A stretch of 64,000 nucleotides of DNA from Arsenicitalea aurantiaca (GCF_003994485.1 NZ_RZNJ01000005.1:62001-126000); one strand, 5' to 3'. Counted from the first letter of the stretch, positions 38,174-47,182 are shown. Notes: a model not told the origin generated them from the sequence alone. Made by a program: numbers and translations.

Positions 38174-38863
38174 TCAGCCAGCCATCGAGATGGCCTGGCC
38201 GCCCGAAAGCGTGCCGATGAAGCGATTGCCGCTGAGGATCAGCGCTGCGATGATCGTGCCGCCCTCGTCGAAGAGCTGCACCTGGCTGCCCGCGAGCTGC
38301 CAGGAGGCGACGCCCGAAAGCCCGGGCAGGGTGCAGGCCGGGCTCGAGGCGCGGTAGCGGCTGGTGCCGGTCTTTTCGGTATAGGTCAGGTTGAGTCGGC
38401 ACTCGCTCGTGCCGCTCGTGATGGTCCACCCACCGAGCAGCTTGTCGACGGTGAGCCCGCCCGAGAGGTCGCGGCCCGGCGTGCTCGGCACGCTGCCGAC
38501 CGAATCGAGGGTGACGAAATTGGGATCGGCGCTCGCGGTCTGCATCGGGGCGGTCGCGGGCGGAGTGCCGCCGAGAACCGGCTGGCCCGAGAGCTGAGGC
38601 TGGCCGCCGAGCACGGGCTGTCCGGAGAGGCCCGGAGCCGTTCCGCCTGCCGGAGGCATGGCGCCTGCCGTATTGACCGATGCGGTCCCGCCGATCGGGG
38701 GCAGATTGGTCGTCGCGACGCTCGAATTCTGGACCGGCATCACCTGCTCGGGCGCGGCCTGGGCGGTGGTCTGCATGCGCTGGGATCCGCCGACGCAGCC
38801 GGTGAGGACCAGTGCCGTCACGGCCAGGGTTGCGATGATCTTGGTGCTGCGGATCGCCTGCAT
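38174..38863 (-). CDS. Omp19-like lipoprotein with AprI/Inh protease-inhibitor domain
   Basis: 229 residues. Seen: signal peptide with lipobox LTGC (lipidated Cys 23), a Pro/Gly/Gln-rich linker at about 40-110 containing LSGQPVLGG twice (79-87 and 91-99), and a C-terminal AprI/Inh beta-barrel domain (about 135-229) with GGWTITSG, a Cys pair and ASWQLAG. This layout matches Brucella Omp19, an outer-membrane lipoprotein that inhibits proteases. ATG 38863 begins the lipoprotein signal. Confidence 0.8.
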   Translation of the reverse strand: MQAIRSTKIIATLAVTALVLTGCVGGSQRMQTTAQAAPEQVMPVQNSSVATTNLPPIGGTASVNTAGAMPPAGGTAPGLSGQPVLGGQPQLSGQPVLGGTPPATAPMQTASADPNFVTLDSVGSVPSTPGRDLSGGLTVDKLLGGWTITSGTSECRLNLTYTEKTGTSRYRASSPACTLPGLSGVASWQLAGSQVQLFDEGGTIIAALILSGNRFIGTLSGGQAISMAG

Positions 38864-39027
38864 GGTGCCTGCTCCTGATCGCGGGCGCCGCTGCGCCCGC
38901 TTCGATGTCGTTCCGGCCGGAGACGTCGACGCCCCGACGGCGAATGATCCTAAAGGGGTGATCAATGTGGCAGAGTTGCGACCCGTGTGGAATTGTCCAT
39001 CCGGGCTATGGCCCATCTGCCACAGCA

Positions 39028-39255
39028 TTATTTCTGTCCGCGCATTTCGGTGAGCAGCGCCTCGGCGAGGATGGCGGCATCGGCCGCTTCCTCGGCCCGC
39101 ACGCGGATCGGGATCCCGCGCAACCCCACGACGCCCGGCATGCCCGGCAGGCCGTTCTCCCCGCCCTCGAGCAGGGTGAAGCCATGGGCCTTCAAGGCCG
39201 CGATCAGAACCCGCGCGATCGCGGGCGTCTCCACTTCGGCAATGGTCTCGAACAT
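39028..39255 (-). CDS. DUF2007-type small protein (putative signal-transducing protein family)
   Basis: 75 residues with the simple alpha-beta pattern of DUF2007: an N-terminal helix AIARVLIAALKAHGF, a Gly-rich turn, a GLRGIPIRVRAEEA strand-helix and a closing helix. It follows sdhB by 29 bases on the same strand and probably shares its message. Function unknown. Confidence 0.65.
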   Translation of the reverse strand: MFETIAEVETPAIARVLIAALKAHGFTLLEGGENGLPGMPGVVGLRGIPIRVRAEEAADAAILAEALLTEMRGQK

Positions 39256-39284
39256 GGCAGCGTCTCCGGTTTGGCCGGGAGGCG

Positions 39285-40070
39285 TCAGGCCGAAACCCTG
39301 CGCTCCACCATCATCTTGCGGATCTCGGCGATCGCCTTGGCCGGGTTAAGCCCCTTGGGGCAGGTCTTGGCGCAGTTCATGATCGTGTGGCAGCGGTAGA
39401 GCTTGAAGGGATCCTCGAGGTTCTCGAGCCGCTCCTCGGTGGTCTCGTCGCGGCTGTCGATCAGCCAGCGATAGGCCTGCAGCAGGATGGCTGGCCCGAG
39501 ATAGCGCTCGCCATTCCACCAATAGGACGGGCAGGAGGTCGAGCAGCACGCGCACAGGATGCACTCATAGAGCCCGTCGAGCTTCTCGCGGTCCGGCCGC
39601 GACTGCAGCCATTCGGTCTTGGGGGTCGGCGAGGTCGTCTTGAGCCAGGGCTCGATCGAACGGTGCTGGGCGTAGAAGGTCGAGAGATCCGGGATCAGGT
39701 CCTTGATCACCGGCATGTGGGGAAGGGGGTAGACCGCCACTGCGCCCTTGGAATCCTCCATGCCCTTGGTGCAGGCGAGCGTGTTGAGCCCGTTGATGTT
39801 CATCGCGCAGGAGCCGCAAATGCCTTCGCGGCAGGAGCGGCGCAGGGTGAGGGTCGGGTCGACGTTGTTCTTGATCCACAACAGCGCGTCCAGCACCATC
39901 GGGCCGCAATCGTCGGTGTCGACGAAATAGGTGTCTATGCGCGGCGTCTCGTCCACGTCAGGGTCGTAGCGATAGACCCGGTATTCGCGCAGCTTGCCCG
40001 CGCCTTCGGGCTTGGGCCAGGTCTTGCCCTTCCGGGGGCGCGAATTCTTGGGCAGGATCAGTTCGACCAT
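39285..40070 (-). CDS. sdhB: Succinate dehydrogenase iron-sulfur subunit
   Basis: Carries electrons from SdhA flavin to quinone. 261 residues. Seen: [2Fe-2S] ligands in [21 protein letters not shown], shortened here as CREGICGSC with the last Cys 11 residues on; [4Fe-4S] motif [12 protein letters not shown]; and [3Fe-4S] motif [14 protein letters not shown]. Last enzyme gene of sdhC-D-A-B, 31 bases after sdhA. Confidence 0.97.
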   Translation of the reverse strand: MVELILPKNSRPRKGKTWPKPEGAGKLREYRVYRYDPDVDETPRIDTYFVDTDDCGPMVLDALLWIKNNVDPTLTLRRSCREGICGSCAMNINGLNTLACTKGMEDSKGAVAVYPLPHMPVIKDLIPDLSTFYAQHRSIEPWLKTTSPTPKTEWLQSRPDREKLDGLYECILCACCSTSCPSYWWNGERYLGPAILLQAYRWLIDSRDETTEERLENLEDPFKLYRCHTIMNCAKTCPKGLNPAKAIAEIRKMMVERRVSA

Positions 40071-40101
40071 TTTCTCTCGGTCCTTGGCAGGCTTGTTCGG
40101 G

Positions 40102-41898
40102 TCAGTAGACGCGCGCCTTGGGGGCGATCTTGGCGAGGTCGATCTCGTCGCTCAAGGGTTCGGTGTGCACCGGACGGTAATCGAGGGTCACATTCCCGGC
40201 ATCGTCGATGAACGACAGCGTGTGCTTGCGCCAGTTGACGTCGTCACGGTCGGGGAAGTCCTCGCGGGCGTGTGCGCCGCGGCTTTCGGTGCGCGCTTCG
40301 GCCGAGGCGACCGTCATGATCGCATTGGCCATCAGGTTTTCGAGCTCCAGCGTCTCGACGAGGTCCGAGTTCCAGATCATCGAGCGATCGTGGACCTTGA
40401 GATCGGTGAGGCTCGGATAAAGCGCGTTCATGCGCTTAACCCCCGAAGCGAGGGTTTCGGCGGTGCGGAAGACCGCCGCATCTTCCTGCATGATGCGCTG
40501 CATCTGATCGCGGACTTCGGCCGTGGGCGCAGTGCCGTTGGCATGGCGCAGCCGATCGAAGCGGGCGAGGATCTTCTCTTCGGAAGCCCGGTTCACTTCG
40601 GGGATCGGGGCCGCGCGGTCGATCACCGTGCCGGCCCTTATGGCTGCTGCGCGACCAAAGACGACGAGGTCGATGAGGGAGTTCGAGCCGAGCCGGTTGG
40701 CCCCGTGCACCGAGGCGCAGCCGGCTTCGCCGACGGCCATCAGCCCGGGAACCACTGCATCGGGCCCACCGCGACGCGGGTCGAGCGCCTCGCCATGATA
40801 ATTGGTCGGGATGCCGCCCATGTTGTAGTGCACGGTCGGGATCACCGGGATCGGCTCGCGCGTCAGGTCGACGCCGGCGAAGATCTTGGCGCTCTCGGTG
40901 ATGCCGGGCAGGCGCTCGTGAAGAACGGCCGGATCGAGATGGTCGAGGTGAAGGAAGATGTGGTCCTTCTTGGGGCCGACGCCACGGCCTTCGCGGATCT
41001 CGAGCGTCATGCAGCGCGAGACGACGTCGCGGCTCGCCAGATCCTTTGCGTTGGGGGCGTAGCGCTCCATGAAGCGCTCGCCCTCCGAATTGGTGACGTA
41101 GCCGCCTTCGCCGCGCGCACCTTCGGTGATCAAGACGCCCGCGCCATAGATGCCGGTGGGGTGGAACTGGACGAACTCCATGTCCTGCAGCGGCAGGCCG
41201 GCGCGCGCCACCATACCATTGCCATCGCCGGTGCAGGTGTGGGCGGAGGTCGCCGAGAAATAGGAGCGCCCATAGCCGCCCGTCGCCAGCACCACCATCT
41301 TGGCGCGGAAGCGGTGGAGCGTGCCGTCGTCCAGCTTCCAGGCGATGATGCCCTGGCAGACCCCGTCATCGCTCATCAGCAGGTCGATGGCGAAATATTC
41401 GATGAAGAACTGGGCGTTGTTGCGAAGGCTCTGCCCGTAGAGGGTATGCAGGATCGCATGCCCGGTGCGGTCGGCTGCCGCGCAGGTGCGCTGCACCGGG
41501 GGGCCGTCGCCATAATTCTGCATGTGCCCGCCAAAGGGGCGCTGATAGATCTTGCCCTCTTCGGTGCGCGAGAAGGGCACGCCGTAATGCTCGAGCTCGT
41601 AGACCGCCTGCGGAGCCTCGCGCGCGAGATATTCCATGGCGTCATTGTCGCCGAGCCAGTCCGACCCTTTGACGGTATCGTACATGTGCCACTGCCAGCT
41701 GTCGGGCCCCATGTTGGAGAGCGAGGCGGCAATACCGCCCTGGGCGGCGACCGTGTGGCTGCGGGTGGGGAAGACCTTGGTCACGCAGGCGGTGTTGAAA
41801 CCCTGCTCGGCCATGCCGAGCGTCGCGCGCAGGCCTGCTCCGCCGGCGCCCACGACCACCACGTCGAAGGCGTGATCGATGATCTCGTATGCGGCCAT
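40102..41898 (-). CDS. sdhA: Succinate dehydrogenase flavoprotein subunit
   Basis: Oxidises succinate to fumarate with covalently bound FAD. 598 residues. Seen: FAD-binding [12 protein letters not shown] near 14-25, flavinylated His in [10 protein letters not shown], substrate loop HPTGIYGAG, and the C-terminal [14 protein letters not shown]. Begins 3 bases after the sdhD stop. Confidence 0.97.
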   Translation of the reverse strand: MAAYEIIDHAFDVVVVGAGGAGLRATLGMAEQGFNTACVTKVFPTRSHTVAAQGGIAASLSNMGPDSWQWHMYDTVKGSDWLGDNDAMEYLAREAPQAVYELEHYGVPFSRTEEGKIYQRPFGGHMQNYGDGPPVQRTCAAADRTGHAILHTLYGQSLRNNAQFFIEYFAIDLLMSDDGVCQGIIAWKLDDGTLHRFRAKMVVLATGGYGRSYFSATSAHTCTGDGNGMVARAGLPLQDMEFVQFHPTGIYGAGVLITEGARGEGGYVTNSEGERFMERYAPNAKDLASRDVVSRCMTLEIREGRGVGPKKDHIFLHLDHLDPAVLHERLPGITESAKIFAGVDLTREPIPVIPTVHYNMGGIPTNYHGEALDPRRGGPDAVVPGLMAVGEAGCASVHGANRLGSNSLIDLVVFGRAAAIRAGTVIDRAAPIPEVNRASEEKILARFDRLRHANGTAPTAEVRDQMQRIMQEDAAVFRTAETLASGVKRMNALYPSLTDLKVHDRSMIWNSDLVETLELENLMANAIMTVASAEARTESRGAHAREDFPDRDDVNWRKHTLSFIDDAGNVTLDYRPVHTEPLSDEIDLAKIAPKARVY

Positions 41899-41901
41899 TG
41901 G

Positions 41902-42294
41902 CTAACCCCAGAAGACGATTTTGACGAGCGCGAGGATCGTGCCCCCCGCGACGAGAATGGCAAAAAAGGTGTTGAGCATGATGCAGAAGCGGTTGAGGCG
42001 CGCATCGTGCACATAGTCCTCGATCACCTCGAGCATGCCGATCCGCATGTGCACCGCCACGTTGACGATGAGGAGCGCCGTCACGATCGCGACGAAAGGA
42101 TTGGCGAGCACGGCCACCATGTCCGCGCGTTCTGCCCCAGCCAGCCGCACCACCATCCAGACGAAGAAGAGGGTGAAGGCGATGTTGGCCATCGCGGTCA
42201 GGCGCTGCGTCATGAAATGGCGCGTCGCGGCGCGCCCGGAGCCGAAGCTGGTCTTGGGATCGGCGATGTTCGCCTTGCTGATACGCTCGGACAT
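41902..42294 (-). CDS. sdhD: Succinate dehydrogenase membrane anchor subunit D
   Basis: 130 residues with three membrane spans (about 35-55, 62-82 and 105-127). Seen: the conserved HMRIGMLEVIEDYVHD, whose His and Asp-Tyr pair serve haem and quinone binding. ATG 42294 overlaps the sdhC stop by one base (TGATG). Confidence 0.92.
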   Translation of the reverse strand: MSERISKANIADPKTSFGSGRAATRHFMTQRLTAMANIAFTLFFVWMVVRLAGAERADMVAVLANPFVAIVTALLIVNVAVHMRIGMLEVIEDYVHDARLNRFCIMLNTFFAILVAGGTILALVKIVFWG

Positions 42295-42680
42295 CAGAAC
42301 CACACGAAAATGGCCCACGCCAGGAGCGTGAGCAGGATGGAGCCGGCGAGATTGCCGCGGATGATCCATTCCCGGGCGGGATGGTCCATGCCGTTGGCAG
42401 TGTCCCAGAGGAGGTAGCGCAGTCCACCGAGGAGGTGATGGAAGAGGGCCCAAGTGTAGCCGAAAAGCACGAGCTGACCGAACCAGCTCCCAAAGATCGC
42501 ATGGACGATTTCGAGCGCTTCAGGGGAAATCGCCGCCGCAGCGATCCAGACCATGAGCAGCAGCGTGCCGACGTAAAGCGCCACGCCGGTGATCCGATGC
42601 ACGATCGAGAGGATCATGCTGAGCGCGAAATGATAGACGCTGAGATGGGGAGAGGTGGGCCTGGGACGGCTCGTCGTCAT
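42294..42680 (-). CDS. sdhC: Succinate dehydrogenase cytochrome b556 subunit C
   Basis: 128 residues with three spans. Seen: RPTSPHLSVYHF at 7-18 and SIVHRITGVALY with the quinone-site Ser and Arg, then FHHLLGGLRYLLWD with the haem-ligand His. First gene of sdhC-D-A-B, 56 bases downstream of a good sigma-70 promoter. Confidence 0.94.
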   Translation of the reverse strand: MTTSRPRPTSPHLSVYHFALSMILSIVHRITGVALYVGTLLLMVWIAAAAISPEALEIVHAIFGSWFGQLVLFGYTWALFHHLLGGLRYLLWDTANGMDHPAREWIIRGNLAGSILLTLLAWAIFVWF

Positions 42681-42736
42681 CTTTGCCTCGCTGACGTCCG
42701 CCGGGCGGCGGGCGTCCAGTTTAGAACAATTGCAGC

Positions 42737-42765
42737 CTTCTAGCGGCGAAGGCCGGAGAGGTCAA
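42737..42765 (-). promoter_or_regulatory. Predicted sigma-70 promoter of sdhCDAB
   Basis: Minus strand TTGACC (42765-42760), 17-base spacer, TAGAAG (42742-42737). It lies between the sdhC start and the stop of the upstream monooxygenase gene. The -10 form TAGAA recurs before asd and leuC in this window. Confidence 0.55.
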
Positions 42766-42786
42766 AGCCTGATCGGGCGGTGCCGT

Positions 42787-43818
42787 TCAAACTTTCGACC
42801 CAAATGTGGCATCGCGCGGCACGAGCCCGAAGGCCTCGGCAAGCAGCTGGTAGGAGCGCCTCCTGTCGGCATAGGAATGCATGGTGGTGGTGATCATCAC
42901 CTCGTCCGCTCCGCTGCCGGTAAAGGCCTCGATAATCCTTTCGCGCACCGTTTCAGGGCTGCCTACGATCCAGAGGCGCGATTGGTTCTCGACGATCGCC
43001 TGCTGCTGGGGCGTATAGACATGCGCGGCCGCCGCTTCGGGCGAGACGAGCCTGCGGATTTCACCCGAATGAAAGAGCGCCCAGCTCACCCGCTGCGGGC
43101 CGGCGAGCCAGTCGGCTTCCTCGTCGGTCGGCGCGCAGATCACCGACAGGCAGAGGATCGCGTGCGGGGTGGGAAAGGCCTGCGAGGGCCGGAAGCCTTC
43201 CCGATAGGCCCTGAGCGCCGGACCAGGAGGGGTGGCGCTGAAATGAGCCGCGAACGCATAGCCGAGCCCGAGCTGGCCGGCCGCAGACGCGCTCGCGCCG
43301 CTCGATCCGAGAATCCAGATCGGCGGCAGGCCGACGCCTTCAGGCACGACATGCACCCGCGAAAAGGGGTGTTCGGGCGGGAAGCTGCCCTGTTCGAAGG
43401 CGAGGAGTTCGGTCAATTCCTGAGCGAAGTGCTCGCCCCCGAACGAGCGGAGCGCCTGGAGCGTCCGTCCGTCCGACCCGCCCGCGCGCCCGATGCCGAG
43501 ATCAATGCGACCGGGGTTCAGCCCCTCGAGGGTGCGATAGGTCTCGACGACCCGCAGCGGCACGTGGTTGGGCAGCATCACCCCGCCCGATCCGACGCGG
43601 ATGCCCTGCGTTTTGGCGGCGGCATTGGCGATCAGCACTTCGGGGGAGGAGGAGGCGATGGAGGGCATGCCGTGGTGCTCGGCATACCACAGGCGGGTAT
43701 AGCCGAGGGCGTCGCCGGCCTGGGCAAGACGCACGGTTTCGGTGAAGGCCTCGGGCGTCGTCACGCCTTCGGCCACGGGGGCGAGGTCCTGCATGGACAG
43801 CGGAATGGTCTGGGTCAT
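42787..43818 (-). CDS. Luciferase-like (LLM class) flavin-dependent monooxygenase
   Basis: Bacterial-luciferase-fold enzyme, 343 residues. Seen: LGYTRLWYAEHHGMPSIAS (40-58), the AEHH signature of the group-1 LLM proteins; RVGSGGVMLPNH; and IWILGSSGASA. ATG 43818 starts the barrel; an upstream extension is not conserved. No partner reductase or substrate-specific genes are nearby. It is divergent from the fasciclin gene. Confidence 0.82.
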   Translation of the reverse strand: MTQTIPLSMQDLAPVAEGVTTPEAFTETVRLAQAGDALGYTRLWYAEHHGMPSIASSSPEVLIANAAAKTQGIRVGSGGVMLPNHVPLRVVETYRTLEGLNPGRIDLGIGRAGGSDGRTLQALRSFGGEHFAQELTELLAFEQGSFPPEHPFSRVHVVPEGVGLPPIWILGSSGASASAAGQLGLGYAFAAHFSATPPGPALRAYREGFRPSQAFPTPHAILCLSVICAPTDEEADWLAGPQRVSWALFHSGEIRRLVSPEAAAAHVYTPQQQAIVENQSRLWIVGSPETVRERIIEAFTGSGADEVMITTTMHSYADRRRSYQLLAEAFGLVPRDATFGSKV

Positions 43819-43960
43819 CCCTCCTAGATGGCGCCCCGGCGTCCGCGCAGCAAGAGGCCGCTTTTGGATCACGATCGCGTCACAGATGTGAAACTCGTGC
43901 GGCAGCGGCGCCGTAGCTCGTTCGACACTGGATAGACCAGTGCGAATGGGAGATTACCAC

Positions 43961-44527
43961 ATGCCATCGATCAAACTCGTCCTCGCAGCGCTCGTCGCGG
44001 GCGCCGGTCTCTTTGCCTCGCCTATCGCCACCACTGCGCAGGAAGCGTCCGTCCGCGTCGGCGGCGCGCCCATGTTCCCGAGCCGCAACATCATCGAAAA
44101 CGCCGTCAATTCGCGCGATCACACGACGCTGGTCGCAGCGGTTCAGGCGGCGGGCCTCGTCGATGCTCTCTCCGGCCCCGGTCCCTTCACTGTCTTTGCG
44201 CCCGTCAACGCGGCTTTCGCGGCTCTGCCGGCCGGCACGGTCGATACTCTTTTGATGCCCGAGAACCGCGACCAGTTGACCAAGATCCTCACCGCCCATG
44301 TGGTGGCGGGCAATCTGTCGGCCGAAGAATTGCGCGCGCGCGCCGAAGCCAATGGCGGCAGCGTGGCGCTCCGCACGCTGAGCGGGGATACGCTGACCGC
44401 AGCGATCAGCGCCGGGCGCGTCTATGTCGTCGATGAAATGGGTGGGGTCGCGCGGATCAGCATCTCGGACGTCAACCAGTCCAATGGCGTCATCCACGTC
44501 GTCAACCGGGTCCTCCTGCCCAATTGA
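43961..44527 (+). CDS. Secreted fasciclin (FAS1)-domain protein
   Basis: 188 residues with a signal peptide (1-26) and one FAS1 domain (about 45-186). Seen: FTVFAPVNAAFAALP (FAS1 H1 box) and LTAHVVAGNL, then VIHVVNRVLLPN (H2 box). FAS1 proteins mediate adhesion or surface interaction. ATG 43961 follows GGGAG. A CACTGG-ataga-CCAGTG dyad lies at 43926-43942, just upstream. Confidence 0.85.
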   Translation: MPSIKLVLAALVAGAGLFASPIATTAQEASVRVGGAPMFPSRNIIENAVNSRDHTTLVAAVQAAGLVDALSGPGPFTVFAPVNAAFAALPAGTVDTLLMPENRDQLTKILTAHVVAGNLSAEELRARAEANGGSVALRTLSGDTLTAAISAGRVYVVDEMGGVARISISDVNQSNGVIHVVNRVLLPN

Positions 44528-44533
44528 CGAGGC

Positions 44534-44559
44534 GCGGGCGGGGAGGCATCCCCGCCCGC
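44534..44559. terminator. Hairpin between convergent fasciclin and DUF892 genes
   Basis: Perfect 10-bp arms GCGGGCGGGG and CCCCGCCCGC with a 6-base loop, 6 bases after one stop and 7 before the other. No clear U-run on either strand; most likely a shared bidirectional transcript end. Confidence 0.55.
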
Positions 44560-44566
44560 CTTCAGT

Positions 44567-45055
44567 TCAGGCGGCCTTCTCGTTCAGCTTGTCGACGCCC
44601 AACCGCATGAGTTTGCTGTCGGCGGCCTTCTCCTCGGCGAGCGTCTCGCGCAGCAGATCGGCCACTTCGTCCTGTCCCAGTTCCTTGGCCCAGGCGATCA
44701 GCGTGCCGTACCGCGTGATCTCGTAATGCTCGACCGCCTGCGCCGAAGCGATGAGCGCGGCATCGAGGGTCGTCTTGTCCTTGATCTCCTCGATCAGTTC
44801 TTCGGCTTCCTCGGTAATGCCTTCGATGGCGGGGCATTCCTCGCCCGCGGGCTTCTGTCCGAGGACCTCGAACACCCGCTCCAGTCGCTCGATCTGCACC
44901 CGCGTTTCGGCAAGGTGCTCCTCAAAGAGTTCCGTGAGCTCCTTGTTCCAGGCCTTCGCGGCCATGATCGGCAGCTTCTTGGTGAGGTGGTTCTCGGCGA
45001 AATAGACATCCTTGAGCGTATGCAGAAAAAGGTCGTCGAGAGATTTGATGGCCAT
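44567..45055 (-). CDS. Ferritin-like DUF892 (YciE-type) protein
   Basis: 162 residues forming a four-helix, ferritin-like bundle. Seen: N-terminal SLDDLFLHTLKDVYFAE with metal-type Glu, EEHLAETRVQIERLE, and AVEHYEITRYGTLIAWA containing the second Glu/His set. DUF892 proteins are induced by stress and are presumed to handle metals or oxidants. A perfect sigma-EcfG promoter lies 31 bases upstream of the ATG. Confidence 0.88.
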   Translation of the reverse strand: MAIKSLDDLFLHTLKDVYFAENHLTKKLPIMAAKAWNKELTELFEEHLAETRVQIERLERVFEVLGQKPAGEECPAIEGITEEAEELIEEIKDKTTLDAALIASAQAVEHYEITRYGTLIAWAKELGQDEVADLLRETLAEEKAADSKLMRLGVDKLNEKAA

Positions 45056-45085
45056 TTGTCATGACTCCGGTGAAGATGCCATGAG

Positions 45086-45110
45086 AACGGAAATTTTCAG
45101 GCTTTGTTCC
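45086..45110 (-). promoter_or_regulatory. Predicted sigma-EcfG promoter of the DUF892 gene
   Basis: Minus strand GGAAC (45110-45106), 16-base spacer, CGTT (45089-45086): an exact match to the alphaproteobacterial general-stress consensus GGAAC-N16/17-CGTT, 31 bases before the ATG. Confidence 0.7.
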
Positions 45111-45228
45111 AGCGCCGTTCTCCGATGCAACCGGGTGACAGCGCGGCACAATCGCCCCTCCGGCAATTGACAGGCCGGGCCATCGCGGGCTTTCATCGCT
45201 TCGATACGGGCCGGGGCCAATCACAGTC

Positions 45229-45807
45229 ATGCGTAAGTCTTTCTTCGGGATCGCCGCGGCGATCATCCTTGCCATCGTGCCGGGGGTGCAGCCGGCGCTG
45301 GCCCAAGGCTTCGCGCTCGATGAGCTGCGTGGTGGCATATTCGCCCACAGCGTCGACCGCGGTGGCCCCGACAGCACGTTCGGCCTGCTCGATCTCAACC
45401 GGATCGAGGATCTCAATGTCGAGCTCCTGTTCACGACGCCCGATGCCGATCTCCTGCGCTGGATCGGCTCGCCGCGGCCGCATTTCGGCCTGACGCTCAA
45501 TTTCGGTGGGCTCGAATCCATGTCCTATGCCGGGCTCACCTGGACGGTTCCGGTCTTTGATACGCCCTTCTTCATCGAGGGCAGCTTCGGCGCGGCCGTG
45601 CACAATGGCGGCTTTTCGGACCTTGCGGCGCCGCGCCGCAATCTCGGCTGTACGCTCCATTTCCGGGAGTCGGTCAGCCTCGGCTACCGGTTCACCCCCG
45701 AAGCCAGCGTCATGCTCACCGCCGAGCACGCGTCGCATGCCGGTCTCTGCGGGCCGGACAATGAGGGGCTCACCAATCTGGGCGTACGGTTCGGCTATCG
45801 TTTCTGA
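45229..45807 (+). CDS. PagL-like acyloxyacyl hydrolase (lipid A 3-O-deacylase family)
   Basis: Probably an outer-membrane beta-barrel that trims acyl chains from lipid A. 192 residues with a signal peptide (1-25, ending PALA) and alternating strands to a C-terminal VRFGYRF typical of outer-membrane insertion. Seen: HFRESVSLGYRF and EHASHAGLCGPDNEG, where an H-x-S pair and a later Glu agree with the PagL catalytic triad, spaced slightly closer than in Pseudomonas PagL. Not linked to neighbours. Confidence 0.72.
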   Translation: MRKSFFGIAAAIILAIVPGVQPALAQGFALDELRGGIFAHSVDRGGPDSTFGLLDLNRIEDLNVELLFTTPDADLLRWIGSPRPHFGLTLNFGGLESMSYAGLTWTVPVFDTPFFIEGSFGAAVHNGGFSDLAAPRRNLGCTLHFRESVSLGYRFTPEASVMLTAEHASHAGLCGPDNEGLTNLGVRFGYRF

Positions 45808-45837
45808 GGCTTGTCCAAGGCTTGGGCCGGCGGTGGA

Positions 45838-45865
45838 TTGACACCGGGCCAATTGCGCGTAGAAA
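45838..45865 (+). promoter_or_regulatory. Predicted sigma-70 promoter of asd
   Basis: TTGACA (45838-45843), a perfect -35, 16-base spacer, TAGAAA (45860-45865). It would give a leader of about 205 bases before the asd ATG, containing a candidate leader peptide and a hairpin. Confidence 0.55.
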
Positions 45866-45891
45866 GCAGCCATCTCTGTTGCGAGGCCGTC

Positions 45892-45984
45892 ATGGGCGTT
45901 CCGACCGACATCGCGGGCCAAGAGGCCGGGCACGATTGCCCGGGCCGCGCGCCCGCGTCCAGCAAAACCACCAAAACCGTCTGA
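45892..45984 (+). CDS. Candidate 30-residue leader peptide upstream of asd
   Basis: ATG 45892 has GAGG 5 bases upstream and the frame ends at TGA 45984. The last residues read S-K-T-T-K-T-V, encoded by AGC AAA ACC ACC AAA ACC GTC, an AT-richer run in a very GC-rich leader. Lysine and threonine are end products of the pathway branching from Asd, as expected of an attenuation peptide. A hairpin begins 5 bases after the stop. Short frames arise easily by chance, and no U-run follows the hairpin, so this is a hypothesis. Confidence 0.3.
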   Translation: MGVPTDIAGQEAGHDCPGRAPASSKTTKTV

Positions 45985-45989
45985 CGTCG

Positions 45990-46016
45990 CTCCCCGGGCC
46001 ACCTCCCGCCGGGGAG
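45990..46016 (+). repeat. Hairpin in the asd leader
   Basis: 8-bp perfect arms CTCCCCGG and CCGGGGAG with an 11-base loop, 62 bases before the asd ATG. Competing pairings exist just upstream (GGGC-acgatt-GCCC and CGGGC-cgcgc-GCCCG within 45920-45960), as attenuators need. Confidence 0.4.
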
Positions 46017-46078
46017 AGGCCGAGCCAAGCTGGCCGCGATCCAGGGTCGCGCGGGGGCGTAAACGGGTAGAGGGACAG

Positions 46079-47122
46079 ATGTCCAGATCTTATCGCGTCG
46101 CCGTCATCGGGGCCACGGGCAATGTGGGCCGCGAGATGCTCAACATTCTCGACGAGCGCAAGTTTCCCGCAAGCGAGGTCATACCGCTGGCCTCATCGCG
46201 CTCGATCGGGCGCGAGGTCAGCTATGGCGACCGGACGCTCAAGTGCCGGGACCTCGAGAATTTCGATTTCGCAGGCGTCGACTTCGCACTGATGTCGGCC
46301 GGCTCGGCCATCGCCAAGGACTGGGGCCCGCGCATCGGCGCCTCGGGCACCATGGTGATCGATAATTCGAGCTACTGGCGCTATCACTCGGACGTGCCGC
46401 TGATCGTGCCGGAGGTGAATGCCGGTGCGCTCGTCGCATACATGGCCAATCCGGACCGGCGCAACATCATCGCCAACCCCAATTGCTCGACGGCGCAGCT
46501 CGTCGTTGCGTTGAAGCCGCTCCACGACCTCGCGACCATCACGCGCGTCGTTGTTTCGACCTACCAGTCGGTGTCGGGCGCGGGCAAGGAAGGCATCGAC
46601 GAGCTCTACGACCAGACCAAGGGCATCTTCGTCACCGACGCGCCGACCCCCAAGAAGTTTCCCAAGCAGATCGCCTTCAACGTCATCCCCCATATCGATG
46701 TGTTCATGGAGGATGGCTACACCAAGGAAGAGTGGAAGATCCTCGCCGAGACCAAGAAGATCCTCGATCCCAAGATCAGGGTGTCGGCCACTGCGGTGCG
46801 CGTGCCGGTCTTCGTGGGGCATTCCGAGGCGGTCAACATCGAGTTCGCCAATCCGATCACGCCCGACGAGGCGCGAGAGGCCCTTCGCGAAGCTCCGGGC
46901 ATCATGGTCGTCGATAAGCGCGAGGCGGGCGGCTACATCACGCCCATCGAGTGCGTCGGCGATTACGCAACCTTCGTGTCGCGCATCCGCGAAGACGTGA
47001 CGGTGGAAAACGGGCTCGCCATGTGGGTCGTCTCGGACAATCTGCGCAAAGGCGCGGCGCTCAACACCATCCAGATCGCCGAAACGCTGATCGAGCAGGG
47101 CCTCGCGCCCCGCGCCGGCTGA
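46079..47122 (+). CDS. asd: Aspartate-semialdehyde dehydrogenase
   Basis: Reduces aspartyl phosphate to aspartate semialdehyde, the branch point to lysine/diaminopimelate, threonine and methionine. 347 residues. Seen: NADP-binding GATGNVGREML at 11-21, active Cys 136 in NPNCSTAQ, and the C-terminal FVGHSEAVNIEF region with catalytic His. AGAGGGACAG precedes ATG 46079. Convergent with the EF-hand gene. Confidence 0.95.
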   Translation: MSRSYRVAVIGATGNVGREMLNILDERKFPASEVIPLASSRSIGREVSYGDRTLKCRDLENFDFAGVDFALMSAGSAIAKDWGPRIGASGTMVIDNSSYWRYHSDVPLIVPEVNAGALVAYMANPDRRNIIANPNCSTAQLVVALKPLHDLATITRVVVSTYQSVSGAGKEGIDELYDQTKGIFVTDAPTPKKFPKQIAFNVIPHIDVFMEDGYTKEEWKILAETKKILDPKIRVSATAVRVPVFVGHSEAVNIEFANPITPDEAREALREAPGIMVVDKREAGGYITPIECVGDYATFVSRIREDVTVENGLAMWVVSDNLRKGAALNTIQIAETLIEQGLAPRAG

Positions 47123-47125
47123 CCC

Positions 47126-47160
47126 AAAAAGCGAAACCGCCGCTGCTTTCGCAACGGCGG
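47126..47160 (-). terminator. Intrinsic terminator for the EF-hand gene
   Basis: On the minus strand CCGCCG-t-TGC-gaaa-GCA-g-CGGCGG (one mismatch) is followed by TTTCGCTTTTT. It lies between the convergent asd and EF-hand genes and may also stop asd transcripts, though the U-run is only on the minus side. Confidence 0.7.
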
Positions 47161-47182
47161 CTCACTGTCAGTGTCCAGTGCG

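Noticed and set aside
42717-42726. TTTAGAAC before sdhC, resembling half of an Irr iron-control element
   Set aside because: Only one half of the palindrome is present; the matching TTCTAAA half is missing at the expected distance.
43880-43891. TCACA-ga-TGTGA dyad between the luciferase-like and fasciclin genes
   Set aside because: It resembles a CRP/FNR site inside out (half-site order and spacing wrong), and 5-bp arms are common by chance.
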